Below are positions 61,681 through 64,000 of a stretch of DNA of 64,000 nt, in pieces. Made by a program: the position numbers and the translations under genes. The notes under the pieces are model-generated. The model worked only from the letters and a program-made list of their open reading frames with translations. It did no database searches and had not been told where the DNA came from. Every line of letters begins with the position of its first letter. The stretch's first letter is position 1. The DNA is from Rhodococcus sp. PAMC28707 (GTDB taxonomy: Bacteria; Actinomycetota; Actinomycetes; Mycobacteriales; Mycobacteriaceae): positions 992,001 through 1,056,000 of the forward strand of contig NZ_CP039253.1 of the NCBI RefSeq assembly GCF_004795915.1, written 5' to 3'.

Positions 61681-63729
61681 ATGAACGACGCCAGCCCCAC
61701 GACCATCAGCAGGCCGTACCCACTCGGTGCATCCCTACTCTCCACGGGCGGGGCCGATGTGGCCGTGTACTCCGAAACCGCCGACTCGATCGCCGTCGTT
61801 GTGGTGGACGAGAACGGCACCGAAATTTCCTCGACCACGCTCGGAATCCGAACCGGCCATGTATTCCACGGGATCGTCGAAGATCTGACAGCAGGTTCAC
61901 GGTACGGACTGCGGGTAGAAGGACCGTGGGATCCCGAGTCCGGTCTACGCCACAATTCACACAAGCTCCTTCTCGACCCCTACGCGAGTGCGATCGCCGG
62001 TGGAGTCGAGTGGAACGAGTCGGTATTCGGCCACCACCACGACGAACCCGAAACTCGCAACGACGACAATTCCGCGGCGTCGATGCCGCTGTCGGTGGTC
62101 ACGGCGTCCGAATTCGACTGGGGCAGCGATACCGCACCTCGAATTCCGTTGGACCGCACAGTCGTCTACGAAGTCCACGTCAAAGGGTTCACCGCAAACC
62201 ATCCCGGTGTGGAGGAGTCCATCCGTGGAACATATGCAGGGTTGGCCCATCCCGCAGCGATCGCCGAGCTTGTCGAATTGGGCGTGACTACCGTCGAACT
62301 GCTCCCCGTTCATCAATTCGTCCAGGACTCCCATCTCCTGGAGTCGGGACGTCGAAACTATTGGGGATACAACTCGATCGGCTTCTTCGCCCCGCACAAC
62401 GAGTACAGCAGTGCCGGAGACACCGGCGGCCAGGTCGATGAATTCAAGGCCATGGTCAAAGCTCTCCACAACGCCGGAATCGAAGTGATCCTCGATGTGG
62501 TGTACAACCACACGGCCGAGGGAAACCACCTGGGACCGACGTTGTCGCTCAAGGGAATAGACAACAGATCGTACTACCGGTTGGTCGAGGACGACCGAGC
62601 GTCCTACTTCGATACCACTGGAACGGGCAACAGCCTCAACGTCGGCCACCCAGCCGCGCTGGCTCTCATCATGGACTCCTTGCGTTATTGGGTTACCGAG
62701 ATGCACGTCGACGGGTTTCGATTCGATCTTGCGAGCACCCTGACCCGGCAGGATTCCGATCTGGACAAGCACAGCGCGTTCCTCGATCTGGTTCACCAGG
62801 ATCCGACGCTGGCGCCGGTCAAGCTCATCGCTGAGCCTTGGGACACCCATGGTTATCAGGTGGGCGGATTTCCCGCTCGCTGGTCCGAATGGAATGGCCA
62901 GTTCCGCGACGACGTTCGAGACTTCTGGCGCGGTGAGCCCGGATCGTTGGGTGCCTTCGCGCAGCGCATCACCGGTAGCCCCGACGTCTACGAGGCCAGC
63001 CGTCGGCCGACATTGGCGAGTATCAACTTCATCACGGCGCACGACGGCTTCACCCTCGCCGACCTGAACAGCTACGACGACAAGCACAACGACGCCAACG
63101 GCGAAAACAACGAGGATGGCGAGTCCGACAATCGGTCGTGGGGTTGCGGAGTGGAAGGCCCGACCGAGGACGAGGGCATCCTCGCCCTACGCGCGCGGCA
63201 ACAACGAAATCAACTAGCGACGTTGTTGCTGTCTGCCGGCGTGCCGATGATCCTCGGTGGCGACGAAATCGGCAGGTCGCAGCAGGGCAACAACAACGCC
63301 TATTGCCAGGACAACGAGCTGTCGTGGTTCGACTGGGCGAACGCCGATCTCGATCTTCGCAACTTCACCCGCGAACTCCTACGCATGCGTCGGGAGCATC
63401 CGGCACTGCGTCCGAAGTGGTTTCGGCACGACAGTGACAGCGATGCCGAAAACTCGGTGGACTTCTACCGAGCGGATGGCGCCAAGCTCGGCGCGGAGGA
63501 TTGGGAGGACGGCACCGCACTGTCCATGCTCGTGCGCATGACGGCGCCCGAGGACGACACCACCTTCGCCTGGATCGTCAACTCTTCCTCCGGCCCAGTG
63601 GACTTCTCACTGCCGGAGGGAAGGTGGGCGCAGAGTCTATCGAGCGACCCCGACCAGGCCTACGAAAGCGAAGGCCCGACAATCTTGATTCGTGAGCATT
63701 CGTTCACCCTCCTGGCAGCAGAAGACTAG
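61681..63729 (+). CDS. glgX: Glycogen debranching enzyme GlgX
   Basis: A 682-aa GH13 isoamylase-type enzyme that removes short alpha-1,6 branches during glycogen use. An N-terminal CBM48-like domain precedes the catalytic barrel with [15 protein letters not shown], the nucleophile Asp in [11 protein letters not shown], the acid/base Glu in LIAEPWDT and the third carboxylate in [16 protein letters not shown]-terminal beta domain closes the protein. Normal length for GlgX; ATG start. Confidence 0.92.
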   Translation: MNDASPTTISRPYPLGASLLSTGGADVAVYSETADSIAVVVVDENGTEISSTTLGIRTGHVFHGIVEDLTAGSRYGLRVEGPWDPESGLRHNSHKLLLDPYASAIAGGVEWNESVFGHHHDEPETRNDDNSAASMPLSVVTASEFDWGSDTAPRIPLDRTVVYEVHVKGFTANHPGVEESIRGTYAGLAHPAAIAELVELGVTTVELLPVHQFVQDSHLLESGRRNYWGYNSIGFFAPHNEYSSAGDTGGQVDEFKAMVKALHNAGIEVILDVVYNHTAEGNHLGPTLSLKGIDNRSYYRLVEDDRASYFDTTGTGNSLNVGHPAALALIMDSLRYWVTEMHVDGFRFDLASTLTRQDSDLDKHSAFLDLVHQDPTLAPVKLIAEPWDTHGYQVGGFPARWSEWNGQFRDDVRDFWRGEPGSLGAFAQRITGSPDVYEASRRPTLASINFITAHDGFTLADLNSYDDKHNDANGENNEDGESDNRSWGCGVEGPTEDEGILALRARQQRNQLATLLLSAGVPMILGGDEIGRSQQGNNNAYCQDNELSWFDWANADLDLRNFTRELLRMRREHPALRPKWFRHDSDSDAENSVDFYRADGAKLGAEDWEDGTALSMLVRMTAPEDDTTFAWIVNSSSGPVDFSLPEGRWAQSLSSDPDQAYESEGPTILIREHSFTLLAAED

Positions 63730-63739
63730 AAGGCGGGAT

Positions 63740-64000
63740 CTAGAACCACTCGGGATTCATATCCAGGGTCGTACGGTCCAGGGACGCCAAAAGGTCGAAT
63801 TGTGGGCCTGTCTTCGGTAGTTCGTAACCGAAGAAGTACCGTGCGGCTTGACGCTTGCCGTCGTAGAAGGCTCCGGTCTTGCCTTCGACGGCGGTGAGCT
63901 GCTCGAGCCACATCCAGGCAATCACCACATGCCCGACCGCTTCGAGATACACGGTCGAATTCGCCAGCGCCACAGTAGGATCACCCTCCGACCACAGCGC
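63740..64000 (-). CDS. Acyl-CoA dehydrogenase C-terminal fragment (cut by window edge)
   Basis: The last 86 residues of a minus-strand protein. HVVIAWMWLEQLTAVEG and ARYFFGYELPKTGPQFDLLASLDRTTLDMNPEWF match the end of long FadE5-type acyl-CoA dehydrogenases with an extra C-terminal domain. The start and active site lie outside the window. Confidence 0.8.
   Translation of the reverse strand, partial: ALWSEGDPTVALANSTVYLEAVGHVVIAWMWLEQLTAVEGKTGAFYDGKRQAARYFFGYELPKTGPQFDLLASLDRTTLDMNPEWF

Noticed and set aside
61957..63087. 376-codon open frame on the minus strand
   Set aside because: Antisense to glgX, whose catalytic residues are all present in the opposite reading.
1..64000. tRNA, rRNA, CRISPR, insertion sequence or phage genes
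   Set aside because: No cloverleaf-like spacer, direct-repeat array, transposase or integrase motif was seen in any spacer or gene.

Overview
The window is from a high-GC actinobacterium of the Nocardiaceae, most likely a Rhodococcus. The basis is codon use, the complete mycofactocin (mft) locus, and two blocks whose order I remember from Mycobacterium: fadA-SGNH hydrolase-cbs-metB (like Rv1074c-Rv1079) and citE-maoC-fadE-accA-accD-tetR (like Rv2498c-Rv2506). Genes are tightly packed, with many 1-4 bp ATGA/GTGA/TGATG overlaps. I see no rRNA, tRNA, CRISPR array, transposase or phage gene.

Region 1 (1-19.4 kb) is a mycofactocin and alcohol-oxidation island. The minus-strand operon mftA-B-C-D, two FadH/OYE-type flavoproteins, then mftE-F-G makes the peptide-derived redox cofactor. 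mftR and the methyltransferase mftM are divergent from it. Next come a two-component system (mnoS/mnoR-like), an iron-type alcohol dehydrogenase, a VWA protein plus MoxR ATPase, and the nicotinoprotein methanol dehydrogenase mno, whose family depends on mycofactocin. Two related 16-bp palindromes, one in front of mno and one in front of the ADH-sensor-regulator operon, may be the shared operator.

Region 2 (19.6-31.9 kb) holds kshB (steroid 9-alpha-hydroxylase reductase) behind a KstR-type operator, a secreted PASTA-like protein with a hairpin over its ribosome binding site, a MurI-like racemase with metB, gcdH, cbs, an SGNH hydrolase, a thiolase, a Bax1-family membrane protein, a DUF5709-like acidic protein, an rRNA-type methyltransferase and a peroxiredoxin with an extra segment.

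Region 3 (32-41.7 kb) starts with a PtpB-like phosphatase. It continues with a basic amino acid module: dauA-like D-arginine dehydrogenase, Lrp/AsnC regulator, davB-like 2-monooxygenase, davA-like amidase, an agmatinase/guanidinobutyrase and a PucR regulator. Together these would fit L-arginine to 4-guanidinobutyramide to 4-guanidinobutyrate to GABA plus urea. A TerC-family transporter with a translationally coupled leader peptide, Dps and a tiny membrane protein follow.

Region 4 (41.8-49.4 kb) is the leucine/itaconate catabolic operon with its TetR regulator, then a sirtuin.

Region 5 (49.7-58.4 kb) is the least explained. An EAL-like/DICT sensor is followed by a divergent cluster of six glycosyltransferases and one WcbI-family protein, overlapped end to end, with no polymerase, flippase or nucleotide-sugar gene. 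It is the best candidate for an undescribed pathway.

Region 6 (58.5-64 kb) carries a GNAT acetyltransferase, a small membrane protein with two PRC-barrel proteins, an MscS channel, glgX, and the C-terminus of a FadE-type acyl-CoA dehydrogenase cut by the window edge.
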